From Didymodactylos carnosus (lineage: Eukaryota > Rotifera > Eurotatoria > Philodinida > Philodinidae), in assembly GCA_905250885.1 (NCBI GenBank), contig CAJNOQ010000967.1:1-38277 (forward strand): a stretch of 38,277 nucleotides of DNA, in the 5' to 3' direction. This document shows, one piece after another, positions 10,069 through 19,109 of the stretch; position 1 is the stretch's first letter, and every line of letters starts with the position of its first letter. The notes under the pieces are model-generated. The model was not told where the DNA came from, searched no databases, and saw nothing but the letters and a program-made list of their open reading frames with translations. A program made the translations under genes and the position numbers.

Positions 10069-12446
10069 GTGTTCTCCCAGTGATCCTAAAACACGTAACC
10101 AATGAATAGCGCGCCTCAGGGCACTTCTTGATGGTTTTAATGTCCATTCAATATACTATTCTAACGGCGGTCTGAGCTTTCGAAAAATTAACGCGTAGTG
10201 ATTTATGACTGATTTTTGCGTAGTTCGATAAAGTATCGAAAATTCTCCATAGCCTCAAATTTTCTCGATGATTGGACAAACACTTGCAGAGAACGTTTTC
10301 GGTACTAAAACAGGAATACTACTTTTTTCAAGAAACTTTTTCAATGAAGAAAAAAAAGGATTGATATCCATCTTTTCTGTTTTTTTCTTTACGTTAAAGA
10401 AAAGAAAAATATTTTTCTTTTTCGCCTTTTCATTGCACATCAGAAAAACTAATATGTAATTCATAATCCGTTTTCGGTAAGACGCCGGTAATTCGAAGGT
10501 GGAGCAAATTTTATTTTTGACTTAAAAGCACATCACTAGATGTAGTATTATCTGGTGATCCTGAATCTGATCTTGATTTTTCAGTTTCATCGATTTTTCC
10601 GAGAGAACAGCGCAAAATACTGCTAACTTCTCAAAAACGCCAAAAACATTAGGTTTGAGAAAACTGCATTTTTCTCCTCGCCATTTCACTTTTCCATCCT
10701 ACCAATGTGATTTTCAGATTCCGCATGTAAGAATGAATCTGTACATGTGGTCTAAAGCCCGATTGCATATAACATAGTCGTTATGGAAACACATAAGACT
10801 GAATTACTTCGTTGGCGCTACTGAATTTTGCAAATCTATCTAGTTTTTTCGATCAAGACATAGCGCCTTCATTCTTACGCCATTTGAATCCCCATTTCGC
10901 TCGCAACAAACTAATGTTTCGTTTTTTTAAATATTACTTTCCTGTGCTTAGAAAACCCGGTTTTCTGAAAAATCAGTTTTTCAGAATAACCAAAATCTTC
11001 TTTTGATGTAGCATGATTGTAGCCCACAAATTTCTGCTTAAAATGAGACATCTCCTAGCCGTACACGACCTTACTTTGCAAAGTTATAGAATTTACAAAA
11101 AAAGCCTCAAATTTATTTCTTGTTTCTGTAGCTTTGAGCTGTCAATGAACAGCTAGGGCTTCTTTTGTAAAATATATAACTTTGCAAAGTAAGGTCGTGT
11201 AGAGCTAGACGATGTCTCATTTTAAGCAGAAATCTGCGGGATCATGCTGCATTAAAAGAAGATTTTGGTTATTCTGAAAAACTGGTTTTCTCAGCACAGG
11301 AAAGTAATATTAAAGAAAAAGAAACACTAGCTTGTTACGAAACAGCATTCAATTTAGGGAACGTCGCATACCAACAAAACTAATAGGAAAATGCGCTTAG
11401 GGCCTTCTGAAAATTGCATGTTGTCTGAAGACAAAATGTCATAAAGAGCTTGGAGACGTCTCATATCCATCAGAAATGTTTGCTCTACACCATAGACGTT
11501 TTTGCAACGAATTTCCAGATCGAAGTCTGGAACATCGTTTTCTGGGTTTTGATGTTCTAGAGATTCTGATTTCGAGAGCTTTGAGAGAACGGTGCTATAT
11601 AGCACATCAGATTCCAAATTCTTTCAGCTGTTCAAAACGTTTTTCAAATTTTTTCTACCTAGTATGGTCGACGGACAAAGTGAAAAATAAAGGCAGTGAA
11701 CAATTTTGGGAGCCAGTCTAGGTTTATGGGGCGCAGTATTTATACCCAAACACCGCTGCCAAGCTTCGTTAAGTCTCCTATTAACAAATATTGTAGAGCT
11801 TTTCACGGCGCATCGAACGATATATAAATCATTAGAAATCATCGTTAGTTTCACAGAAAAATGTGATCATGAGTTCTCTTAGTGTACCCACCACTTATGG
11901 AAAAGTCTGGTATTAAGCTCATAAAACCTGTCACAGTTTGTTTCGTCGGACCATGAATAATTAGTTAAGTAGTTTTGAAGCTTATTGAAGCCGCTATCGA
12001 ATGATATGCAACATAAATTGAAATTTATCTTTTAGGCAAAAATAGTGTAAAGAACGAGCACAAGCAAGTAGAAATCCTTTTTTCTCGTTTTTTGCTTAGA
12101 GAACATGTACAGAAAGTCGATTTTTTTTTGAAAATAAAATTCTATTCCGCTTACTCTACGCAGAATTTGACGGCGCATCTTTCTGTAACAACACTTTTTT
12201 TCTTATAATGGATTATGTATCTGCAAGGTTTTAAGAAAGTACTTTTTAGGAAAGTCTATGTTTCTCTGCAAGTACTTGTCCAATCACAGAGAAAATTTGA
12301 AGCTATGGAGAATTTTCGATACTTTATCGAACTACGCAAATATCAGTCATAAATCGTTACCCGTTAATTTTCCGAAAGTTCAGACCGATAGGTGCCTTAG
12401 GCGCTCGTATGACTTATAATAGCTATTTCTCTGTCAGAACACATCC
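10069..12446. mobile_element. Nested foldback element, about 2.4 kb
   Basis: Outer arms: about 10160-10296 pairs with about 12250-12395. Landmarks are GCGTAGTTCGATAAAGTATC (left) and its complement in the right arm, then CTCCATAGCCTCAAATTTTC and GATTGGACAAACACTTGCAG, at roughly 85-90% identity. Weaker complementarity extends outward to GTGTTCT near 10069 and its complement AGAACAC ending about 12446. Inner arms are listed separately. The minus strand at 11354-11617 has an open frame (VEQTFLMDMRRLQALYDILS), part of which recurs in broken form at 19330-19395; it may be a relic of a coding region once carried by the family. No transposase signature was seen. Confidence 0.7.
10895..11350. repeat. 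Inner inverted repeat of the foldback element
   Basis: Arms about 10895-11105 and 11155-11350 are complementary at roughly 85-90%. Shared strings include ATTACTTTCCTGTGCT, CAGAATAACCAAAATCTTCT, GCTTAAAATGAGACATC and ACGACCTTACTTTGCAAAG. The loop is about 50 bp. Centred near 11125, it is offset about 150 bp from the centre of the outer arms, so the two halves have gained or lost different segments. Confidence 0.85.
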
Positions 12447-12682
12447 GTCTGCCGAGAACTTTTAGGATACATGTAGTTGTATTTGCTCTACAATTTGGGC
12501 ATAAAAAATCAGTACCAAGGGGGCTCACACCCCCTTTGAATGAAAAATTTTGTAGTATTACCGAACTTTTCTCGGTTTTGCATACCGATATCAGTTTATC
12601 GATTTTTTACCAAAACCGGTGCATGCCTAACTGGTAACCTGGTTTCGTAATTGGTAACCTCATAAGTAATTCTAGTTTCACT

Positions 12683-12754
12683 TGTCCGAACCGGGAATCG
12701 AACCCAGGACAGTGTGGTTACAGGTCACAAACTCTACCACTGAGCTACCGAGAC
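12683..12754 (-). tRNA. tRNA-Thr(UGU)-like gene or pseudogene
   Basis: On the minus strand 72 nt fold as a tRNA: A box TAGCTCAGTGG and B box GGTTCGATTCC both fit the pol III consensus. The D stem (GCTC/GAGT) and T stem (CTGGG/CCCGG with loop TTCGATT) are good. With 7-nt spacing the anticodon loop is CCTGTAA, giving UGU (Thr). Defects: position 33 is C instead of the near-invariant U, pair 31-39 is A-C, and the acceptor stem has a C-C mismatch plus three G-U pairs. These defects suggest a pseudogene or a tRNA-derived repeat head rather than a working tRNA. An intron-containing Tyr reading (GTA) is possible but gives a worse stem. Confidence 0.6.
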
Positions 12755-12993
12755 TTTGTCTACTTATAGTTTTTCCAGTGTATGACTGTTTAACACAGAA
12801 CACATTCAATTAAAGTGTGGCTGCACTCTAACTAGAATGGCTATTTTGTAGATCAGAGTTTTTCGAGTTTTGTGTTATATTAAACTCTTCTCAACCATTT
12901 TTTAAGTTTATCGCTCAAAAATTCTTGTAATATTCTCAGGTGTCACATCCTTTTGTTTGATAGATTTTATAATCAGTGGTTGTGAACAAGAAG

Positions 12994-13960
12994 ATGGAAA
13001 CAACAGCTGATGATGCAGTGCAGATGATGCTGAGTGTTCAGGTTACCTCAGGTAGTGAAAATCAATTCGTCAGCCGACTACGTCGCACCGTCAAGATCGC
13101 CGAAAGCTTCCATGATGGTGATGAAAACTGCCCTCTTTCTTATAAACGTTTGAATGAGCCGCTACCCGAGAACAATATTTAAATAGTAGAAAAGAGAGGT
13201 TCAATATTTGTGTCGTTTCATGTCTTCATCGATCTTGTTCTTCGTACACCTCAAACTCTAGCTGACAGAGCTGAAATAGTGAATTTTGTTCGAGACTATC
13301 ACATCCAAGACAAAGTCTGTCTAGAACAAATTGACGATTTCGATAAACACTATCAGTCAGAGGCTGCTATCAAGTGGTGGACAAGAGATTTCTTTCATTA
13401 TCGACTAATGAACAGTACATTTTGACGTGAAAGCATTGAGAGCATAGTTAGGTTCCGATATTTTATCAGACATTTATATCACAAACTGCAGCAGCTGCAT
13501 TATGTCTTCGTGCACTCCATTTCATCCGACTCGAAAGTAATCACCGTCTATCGTAGTCAGCAGATGACAATGGATCAGCTGCACCAATTAAAAAAGAATG
13601 GGTCTGGATGAATACGTTTCTTTCAACGAGTACTTCCTGTCAGGTGGCACTACTGCACGCAGGTAATGGTTGTCAGCGACCATTAGTCGAGTCGGTTCTA
13701 TTTGAAATAATTGTTGATACGACGGTTGTCTCGAGGCCATTTGCCAATATTGGGAAATTCAGCAATCGTTCGAGTGAATGTGAAATTCTGTTTGCAGTGG
13801 GTACTGTTTGTCGAATTGTATCTGTTGAACCACTATTAACACCTGTATGACACGTGCAGCTAATTGTGGACAACGAAGTTTCGAAAGAAGTGGGATTACT
13901 GACTTCTACCTTAAGCCGCCCTCTATCGGTTCCGGCGTACACACTAAGTCAGAACTGGAG
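12994..13960 (+). pseudogene. Broken mono-ADP-ribosyltransferase module 1 (ART/RT6 type)
   Basis: One frame runs from the ATG at 12994 (METTADDAVQMM) through a TAA at 13180 and a TGA at 13423, then shifts near 13606 into the frame 13608-13850, which ends in TGA at 13848; homology continues in that frame past the stop. Landmarks follow the bdelloid ART layout: a helical N-terminal region (YHIQDKVCLEQIDDFDKHYQ, then AIKWWTRDFFHYRLMN), the R strand (ITVYRSQQMT), the STS strand (MNTFLSTSTS) and the E-x-E strand (SSECEILFAVGT followed by CRIVSVEP). In working enzymes R, S and E bind NAD and transfer ADP-ribose to protein arginine. All three remain, but two internal stops, a frameshift and a third stop make an active product unlikely. 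The end is directly continuous with module 2, suggesting an ancestral two-module gene or tandem duplication. Tetratricopeptide repeats, often found after ART in bdelloids, are absent. Confidence 0.72.
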
Positions 13961-13977
13961 ATCCACATCTATCGTCG

Positions 13978-14679
13978 ATATGGAATTAGTTCCATTTTTA
14001 TGGGCTCAACAGTTTAAGAAAATCATGACGCATATGAATAATACATGGACTTATAAACAGGACATGTTGCTTGAGTGTCGTCGATGCTATCGTGATAATG
14101 CGGTGCAGCGACGAAGGATTTATCAGTTTGAAGCTACCTACAAGCCAGATCAAGCTATTCAGTGGTATACTTCTGAATCATTTATGTTTCATATTGTTAA
14201 TGAGGTACTCCGTTCTCAAGACACTAAAGAAATAGCGAAATTTCGGTATTCATAATGATTTATGCAAACAATTGCAGGCGTTGCATAACCTACAAGTAGT
14301 TGACAGAATCGGCGACAGTATTACTGTATTCCGTGGACAAGGCATGTCAATAGCAGAATTGCGAAAGCTTTGGAGTAATATAGGTGGGATGATGTCAATG
14401 AATACATTTACCTCGTGTACAAAAAAGCGAGATATTGCTTTTGCATATGCAAATAATCGCTGTGAACAATATAGGAATAGAGCCGTCCTGTTTGAGATAA
14501 AAATTGATACGAATAGTGCTATAGATGATTCATACGCAAGTCTTACAGATCTTTCACGGTTCAAAGAAGAAGAAATTTTATTCACACTGGGCACAGTGTT
14601 TCGGATAAGCTCAGTTAATCAAAGTGACAATGACGTTTGGATCATCAATTTGATCATGAATGATACCGTGATCGATTAA
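13978..14679 (+). pseudogene. Mono-ADP-ribosyltransferase module 2, one frameshift
   Basis: The first part is open in the frame that ends at 14255 (MELVPFLWAQQFKKIMTHMN, AIQWYTSESFMFHIVNE, ending KFRY); the rest continues one base out of phase from about 14251 to the TAA at 14677-14679. Landmarks: R strand ITVFRGQGMS, second strand MNTFTSCTKKRDIAFAY with S-C-T in place of S-T-S, and RFKEEEILFTLGTVFRI with the catalytic E-x-E. Apart from the single shift after FRY the module is intact, so it is either a recent pseudogene or a sequencing or assembly error near 14250. The product ends right after the last domain strand (VWIINLIMND), which is short for bdelloid ARTs. It is nearer to functional than module 1. 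Its last 195 bp plus the 3' flank are repeated after the N at 14712, an assembly artefact. Confidence 0.75.
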
Positions 14680-14939
14680 TGTAATTTTATCATAATTCAT
14701 TTTCTTCTTATNGTCCTGTTTGAGATAAAAATTGATACGAATAGTGCTATAGATGATTCATACGCAAGTCTTACAGATCTTTCACGGTTCAAAGAAGAAG
14801 AAATTTTATTCACACTGGGCACAGTGTTTCGGATAAGCTCAGTTAATCAAAGTGACAATGACGTTTGGATCATCAATTTGATCATGAATGATACCGTGAT
14901 CGATTAATGTAATTTTATCATAATTCATTTTCTTCTTAT
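14485..14939. repeat. Perfect 227-bp duplication across a single N (assembly join)
   Basis: 14485-14711 and 14713-14939 are identical in direct orientation and separated only by the N at 14712. The same arrangement occurs at 16719-16921. A perfect repeat broken by one N is what results when two overlapping contig ends are scaffolded without being merged. It should be read as one copy. Confidence 0.93.
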
Positions 14940-14953
14940 AAATGTTGTAGTTG

Positions 14954-15345
14954 TTAAAGTAAACTTAAACGTTCGCTAGCTAATTCACTCGGCTTTTGCT
15001 CAATCTTTTCCAGCTAAAGAGAAAGCAAAAAGATGGTCAATTTATCTCCACTTACGGCTCATTTCAGGTCTCTGGTTGTCTCGACAGTTCATTTGAGAAA
15101 GCTGGTTGCTCTTTAACATTTAGAAAGGTCAAGACCCGCAGAGTCCCAAAATCCTGTTAGGACTATTTGCCACAATATTAAATATACAACATTCTTCTCT
15201 CTAAACCGAAATTCGAACATACCCGTTCAATTATTTGTTTCAGGTTGTCTTCTGATTCCATTTTAGATTCATACAATTGTTCACGCAACTGCTCTTGCTT
15301 CTTGTGGTAAAAGAAATAACTCATTAATCCAATGAAAGAAATATT
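14954..15345 (-). CDS. Last two exons of an unknown membrane/coiled-coil protein
   Basis: On the minus strand the exon 15345-15223 lies between TTATTATAG and GTATGT and encodes 41 codons in phase 0. It starts NISFIGLMSYFFYHKK, a short hydrophobic stretch then basic residues, followed by a Glu/Gln/Lys-rich helix (QEQLREQLYESKMESEDN). After a 209-nt intron whose acceptor is TTTCTCTTTAG, the terminal exon 15013-14954 continues as LEKIEQKPSELASERLSLL and a TAA stop. Reading frame and both splice consensus sites agree, which is good support for real exons. An internal ATG (MSYFFYH) would give a 53-aa protein by itself; otherwise exons upstream of 15345 are missing. A candidate at about 15389-15436 does not join in frame. 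The gene converges on the ADP-ribosyltransferase module. I do not recognise the family. Confidence 0.45.
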
Positions 15346-15694
15346 CTATAATAAAAATGAGATTTATCGCAAGAATTTCTACCATGAGGAAGCAGTCTCT
15401 TCAGAATAATTGTTAACGTGTTGTGAGTACTGGAAATATCAATATAAACGATACTCAGCTTAGATCTATACACGGTTTTTTATGATCTTCGCAGACCTCT
15501 TCAGTGCGTGTCGAATCTGACAAAATGAGACAAACGTCCGACTCTTCCTGTGACACTTCGTATATTATTTTTCAATATCAGAATGTGTGCTACTACAATT
15601 TCAGTTTGTGTTTCAACGAACTGCCTGCGAGCATTACACTGGCCTTGTAATTCGCCTTGCTGATTGCATTTTCTTTTTCTTCTCTATTAAGTGA

Positions 15695-15889
15695 CAATGT
15701 GAAAAAGGAAACGAGGTCTTGCGCAATTTTTCGGATTCATTTTTCTCGCTATTAGTAGAATATTGTCATAGTCCAAAGTGTCAAATTTGTAATGAAAACC
15801 GTTTATCAGATATACAAAATGTAATAAAAACAACATTTGGATACATTACAAAAAGTAAGCCAACAAGTTTATCTGCAAATTTAAAAGAG
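15695..15889 (+). CDS. Possible isolated exon with a Cys-rich motif
   Basis: A 65-codon open stretch ends exactly at a good donor (GAG|GTATGC at 15889/15890). It encodes SDSFFSLLVEYCHSPKCQIC followed by NENRLSDIQNVIKTTFGYI, a polar and balanced composition unlike the surrounding AT-rich DNA. The Cys spacing C-x4-C-x2-C could be half of a metal-binding site. A pyrimidine-rich tract at about 15669-15688 precedes it, but the exact acceptor is unclear and no partner exon was found. It may be a remnant of a lost gene. Confidence 0.25.
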
Positions 15890-16182
15890 GTATGCTAGTT
15901 TGGGACATACTTTCTAACGTAAGTCAATCGCTCTATTTATTCAAGCGATTATTGCACATGTTAGATCAGGGCCCTATTATTGTAAAATTATTCGCTATTG
16001 TTATAAAATTATTCAAATTGTTTTATTTTTCGTGGAGCTGAAAATAACTACGTACAAGGATGGGAACTAGAACATACGGCCTGTATTTTTACTTCTAATA
16101 TATACATACTAGTAAGTAGATAACATGTTGCTTTACCACAACAAAAGTTTTTTCTTTCAATTACCATCATTAGTCGTTAGAA

Positions 16183-17439
16183 ATGAAGGTTATTCTAGTA
16201 GTCCTACTTGTTCTTGTTTCCACTTGTTCTATTCATTGTGCAAAAGACATTCAAGAATACGTCGATCAGTTATTAGCAACTTTTGATGATAAACTAAATG
16301 TTCTTGATACAAATCCAGGTTTTTGGACTCACATTTATGGTGTGTACAGACAACAGTATCCACGTGCTCCAGTTTCGCTTGCTGCCGAAGGACGGTCAAT
16401 GTTGACTGTAGAACAACAACGTATTCAAGCATTTAAAGCAAATGTGAAATATATTTTAAAACATAACGACAACCCATTGTCTACGTTTAAGCTGAAAATC
16501 AATGATCTTACTGATTGGACAGATGATGAATTGTCAAAACTACGTTCAAAAATCCAAACTGAAGCTCCTCGGATCGCAGTACCACCGATGATGATGAGTA
16601 AACAGAAAAAAACTTATCCATCAGAATATGATTGGACAAATCAAACAAGAGTTCCCGGTGCTGTCAGAGGTATTCTGAATCAACGACACTGCGGGAGCTG
16701 TTATGCTTTTGCAATGGCTGCTGCATTAGAAAAAACCTATGCTGAACTATATCCAAATACAACCGACAGCTTAAGCCCACAACAAATAATTGATTGTTCA
16801 ACGACAACAAACGGCTGTGNTGCTGCATTAGAAAAAACCTATGCTGAACTATATCCAAATACAACCGACAGCTTAAGCCCACAACAAATAATTGATTGTT
16901 CAACGACAACAAACGGCTGTGAGGGTGGCTCTTATGTTGGAACATTTAGTTATATTCGAGAAAATGGGTATCGTTTAAATTCGGAAACAGACTATCCTTA
17001 CGGAGCAAATGGTGCAAATCAAACATGTCAAAAACAAGGTGGTGTATTGCTAACGTATAATTCAACATATAAACTGAATTATAAACAACTGCCAACAGAA
17101 AATGAAGAAACGCTGAAACAAGTCATATACGATCTTGGACCCGTCTATGTTTATTATAATGCTGGTGATCGAAAATCAAACGATACACAAATTTTGGAGG
17201 TTTCTCGAAAATTTGACCATTACGCCAGTGGCGTCTACGAAGCTCCAGGATGTTGTACAAGTTGTCATATGAATCATGCGATGGTCATTGTTGGGTATGG
17301 AACAGAAAATGGAACGGATTATTGGAAATTAAGAAATTCATGGGGTCCGACATGGGGTGATAACGGGTTCATTAAAATAAAACGAGGAGTTAACATGTGT
17401 GGTGTAGCAACATGGCCCTATTACACTGGATTATTTTAA
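16183..17439 (+). CDS. Papain-family (C1A) cysteine protease, secreted or lysosomal
   Basis: This intronless gene encodes a signal peptide (MKVILVVLLVLVSTCSIHCA), an I29-type inhibitory propeptide (about residues 45-120; VEQQRIQAFKANVKYILKHN and FKLKINDLTDWT) and a papain-fold mature enzyme beginning near YPSEYDWTNQ. Catalytic residues are present: oxyanion Gln167 and Cys173 in NQRHCGSCYAF, His331 in MNHAMVIVGYG and Asn351 in RNSWGPTWG (numbered after removing the artefact). Trp after the catalytic Cys is Tyr, as in cathepsin C and a few other members. SPQQIIDCS and NGCEGGS follow the family pattern, with Glu instead of the usual Asn/Ser before GG. The frame as given is 418 aa, but codons around the N at 16820 are a false 34-codon duplication; the true protein should be 384 aa. 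Likely role: digestive or lysosomal proteolysis. Cathepsin L/F-like layout; exact subfamily not assigned. Confidence 0.93.
   Translation: MKVILVVLLVLVSTCSIHCAKDIQEYVDQLLATFDDKLNVLDTNPGFWTHIYGVYRQQYPRAPVSLAAEGRSMLTVEQQRIQAFKANVKYILKHNDNPLSTFKLKINDLTDWTDDELSKLRSKIQTEAPRIAVPPMMMSKQKKTYPSEYDWTNQTRVPGAVRGILNQRHCGSCYAFAMAAALEKTYAELYPNTTDSLSPQQIIDCSTTTNGCXAALEKTYAELYPNTTDSLSPQQIIDCSTTTNGCEGGSYVGTFSYIRENGYRLNSETDYPYGANGANQTCQKQGGVLLTYNSTYKLNYKQLPTENEETLKQVIYDLGPVYVYYNAGDRKSNDTQILEVSRKFDHYASGVYEAPGCCTSCHMNHAMVIVGYGTENGTDYWKLRNSWGPTWGDNGFIKIKRGVNMCGVATWPYYTGLF
16719..16921. repeat. Perfect 101-bp duplication across a single N (assembly join)
   Basis: 16719-16819 and 16821-16921 are identical, separated by the N at 16820. 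The extra 102 nt happen to keep the reading frame, so the protease appears intact but carries a doubled segment starting AALEKTYAELYPNTTDSLS. No papain-fold protein has such a repeat at this place, right after the catalytic Cys helix. Confidence 0.93.
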
Positions 17440-18587
17440 TTAGAACAATAGTAGTTTCATCATCTGTTTTTTGTTTTAATACGAGAAAAGTTGGATAAAT
17501 AAAAAAGTTTCTTCGACTACCTACAAAACTCTGTAGTAACTTGGGACACTCGCGCAAATTAGTAAATTATATAATAGTCACTGGACTATCCTCTTCCTTA
17601 AGCTGTCCAGATGTAGACGTACCAAATCTAGGATGTAACTTATTAAATTGTGTCCTTTATTTATTTGAAGCTCATGAAAAAAATAACAGCTTACGTCTAC
17701 AAAGGTTGATGTCCCGCAGGAAAAATGTTGCCCACTAGGTCGAGGCTATGAAAAAATTATAGTAATAGTTATTTACTTCGTTCATTCTCTTTTACCATCC
17801 AAATCAGCATGTATCATCTGCAGAAGACGTGGAACTGTCCAATGAGGAGAGGTAGTTGTTGGTATTGTTGCAACAGATGTACTTAATAAGTGCTTGGCAG
17901 AGGAGCTGAAGTGGTGATCATCCTGTACAGGTAACGTAATTGACTGTTAAGTACGGTGGTAATATGTGAAAACTTTTCCTTATATATGTTGTCATGCCAA
18001 CATGGGCATAGACATCCTTCTTCTGGTTACGTTTTCATATAAGATACAACAAACGTCTGCTGTCCTTGAAGATTAATGATGATGTGCTGGATCATAAATC
18101 TTATGCATGTGTTCACCTGAATAACTCATCAAAGTAGAACTACTATAATGCTTATCGAATGGTAATTCATCAGATTTTGTGTCACAAAATCATAACTACT
18201 GTTTCTCACCATGTGAGTGAACGGCATACTCATTGTACCGTTTGTAAAAAAAATTTTCTGAAAGAAAAGTCAAAGCAGTGTTAAAGTGATTGACAAGTTA
18301 AAGAGGATCCCAAAAAATGATTTTTCTCTACACTTTATTCACTTTCTTCGGAAAAACTTGGTTAATTCTGATATGGCTAAAATCCCGACGGTGGCTCCAA
18401 AATCCTGTGAAGGAGAATAACAGAGTAAGACAGAACGTTGCGGTCTTCAATAATCAGAAGTGGACATCTGAAGCTAGTCTTTCACAGCCAAAGGCGGTTG
18501 TTAAAAAAGTTCCTGAAGCCGATTTTTCAGCGGGTCTTCGGAAAACCAGTTTGGATCTCTAAAAGCGCACATTGAAATAGGTCAATT
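17440..18587. other. Protease 3' end and non-genic stretch
   Basis: An AATAAA at 17498-17503 is the likely polyadenylation signal of the protease, 59 nt after its stop. An open frame at about 17541-17738 (SCPDVDVPNLGCNLLNC) has no start or splice context that I trust. From 17760 to 18587 nothing was recognised apart from short motifs shared with the foldback DNA that follows (CTTCGGAAAA near 18347 and 18537). Confidence 0.45.
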
Positions 18588-18886
18588 TTTTTCATGGATA
18601 TTCGAAGTGTCCGCTACAAAACTGGAACCAAGCAACGTCCCGAAAATCCGTGGTTCGGGAGCTTTGGGCGTTCTCACTCGGTTCTTGCAGTTTATCCTGA
18701 AACTAACATAGCTACGAGATTCAGCATAGTCGATAACTTATGTTTACATCCATTTTTAACAGTCCCAAACCTAACGGCAGAGGAGTCCTAAGGCTTCGTG
18801 AAAAATGTCCAAAGGTCTCGAACCATGGATTTTCGAGATGTTACTTGGATCCAGTTTTGTAGAGGACACTTCAAATATCCATGGAA
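18588..18886. repeat. Foldback element
   Basis: The arm at about 18588-18665 (CATGGATATTCGAAGTGTCC, CTACAAAACTGGAACCAAG, AAAATCCGTGGTTCG) recurs reverse-complemented at about 18808-18886 with roughly 85% identity. The loop is about 140 bp. The short plus-strand ORFs at 18594-18791 and 18805-19029 lie across the arms and are not genes. Confidence 0.8.
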
Positions 18887-19109
18887 AAAATTACTCAGAC
18901 AATACTGTACAATACTCTTTTTGTTTTAATGTCAGAAGAGAATGGATTTCATTGCTAGCGGTTTTATTTCCAGCCATGTCGTATTTCAATTTGCCTAGTA
19001 CTAAAATGAAAATGATAACATTTATCTAGTAAATCGAAAGTGAACTACAGTGAGAGAAACAAAATTCCGCTTTCAAATGGTATTTCGTATTCATGTCATT
19101 TTCCTATCG

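Noticed and set aside
11354..11854. Overlapping minus- and plus-strand ORFs as genes
   Set aside because: They lie inside the foldback element; only a short phrase recurs at another copy, where it is interrupted by a stop.
13180..13850. Stops TAA 13180, TGA 13423 and TGA 13848 as recoded codons
   Set aside because: There is also a frameshift near 13606, and all other genes here use TGA or TAA as normal stops. Pseudogene decay explains everything.
13673..14594. Antisense ORFs across the ADP-ribosyltransferase modules
   Set aside because: Shadows of the plus-strand modules.
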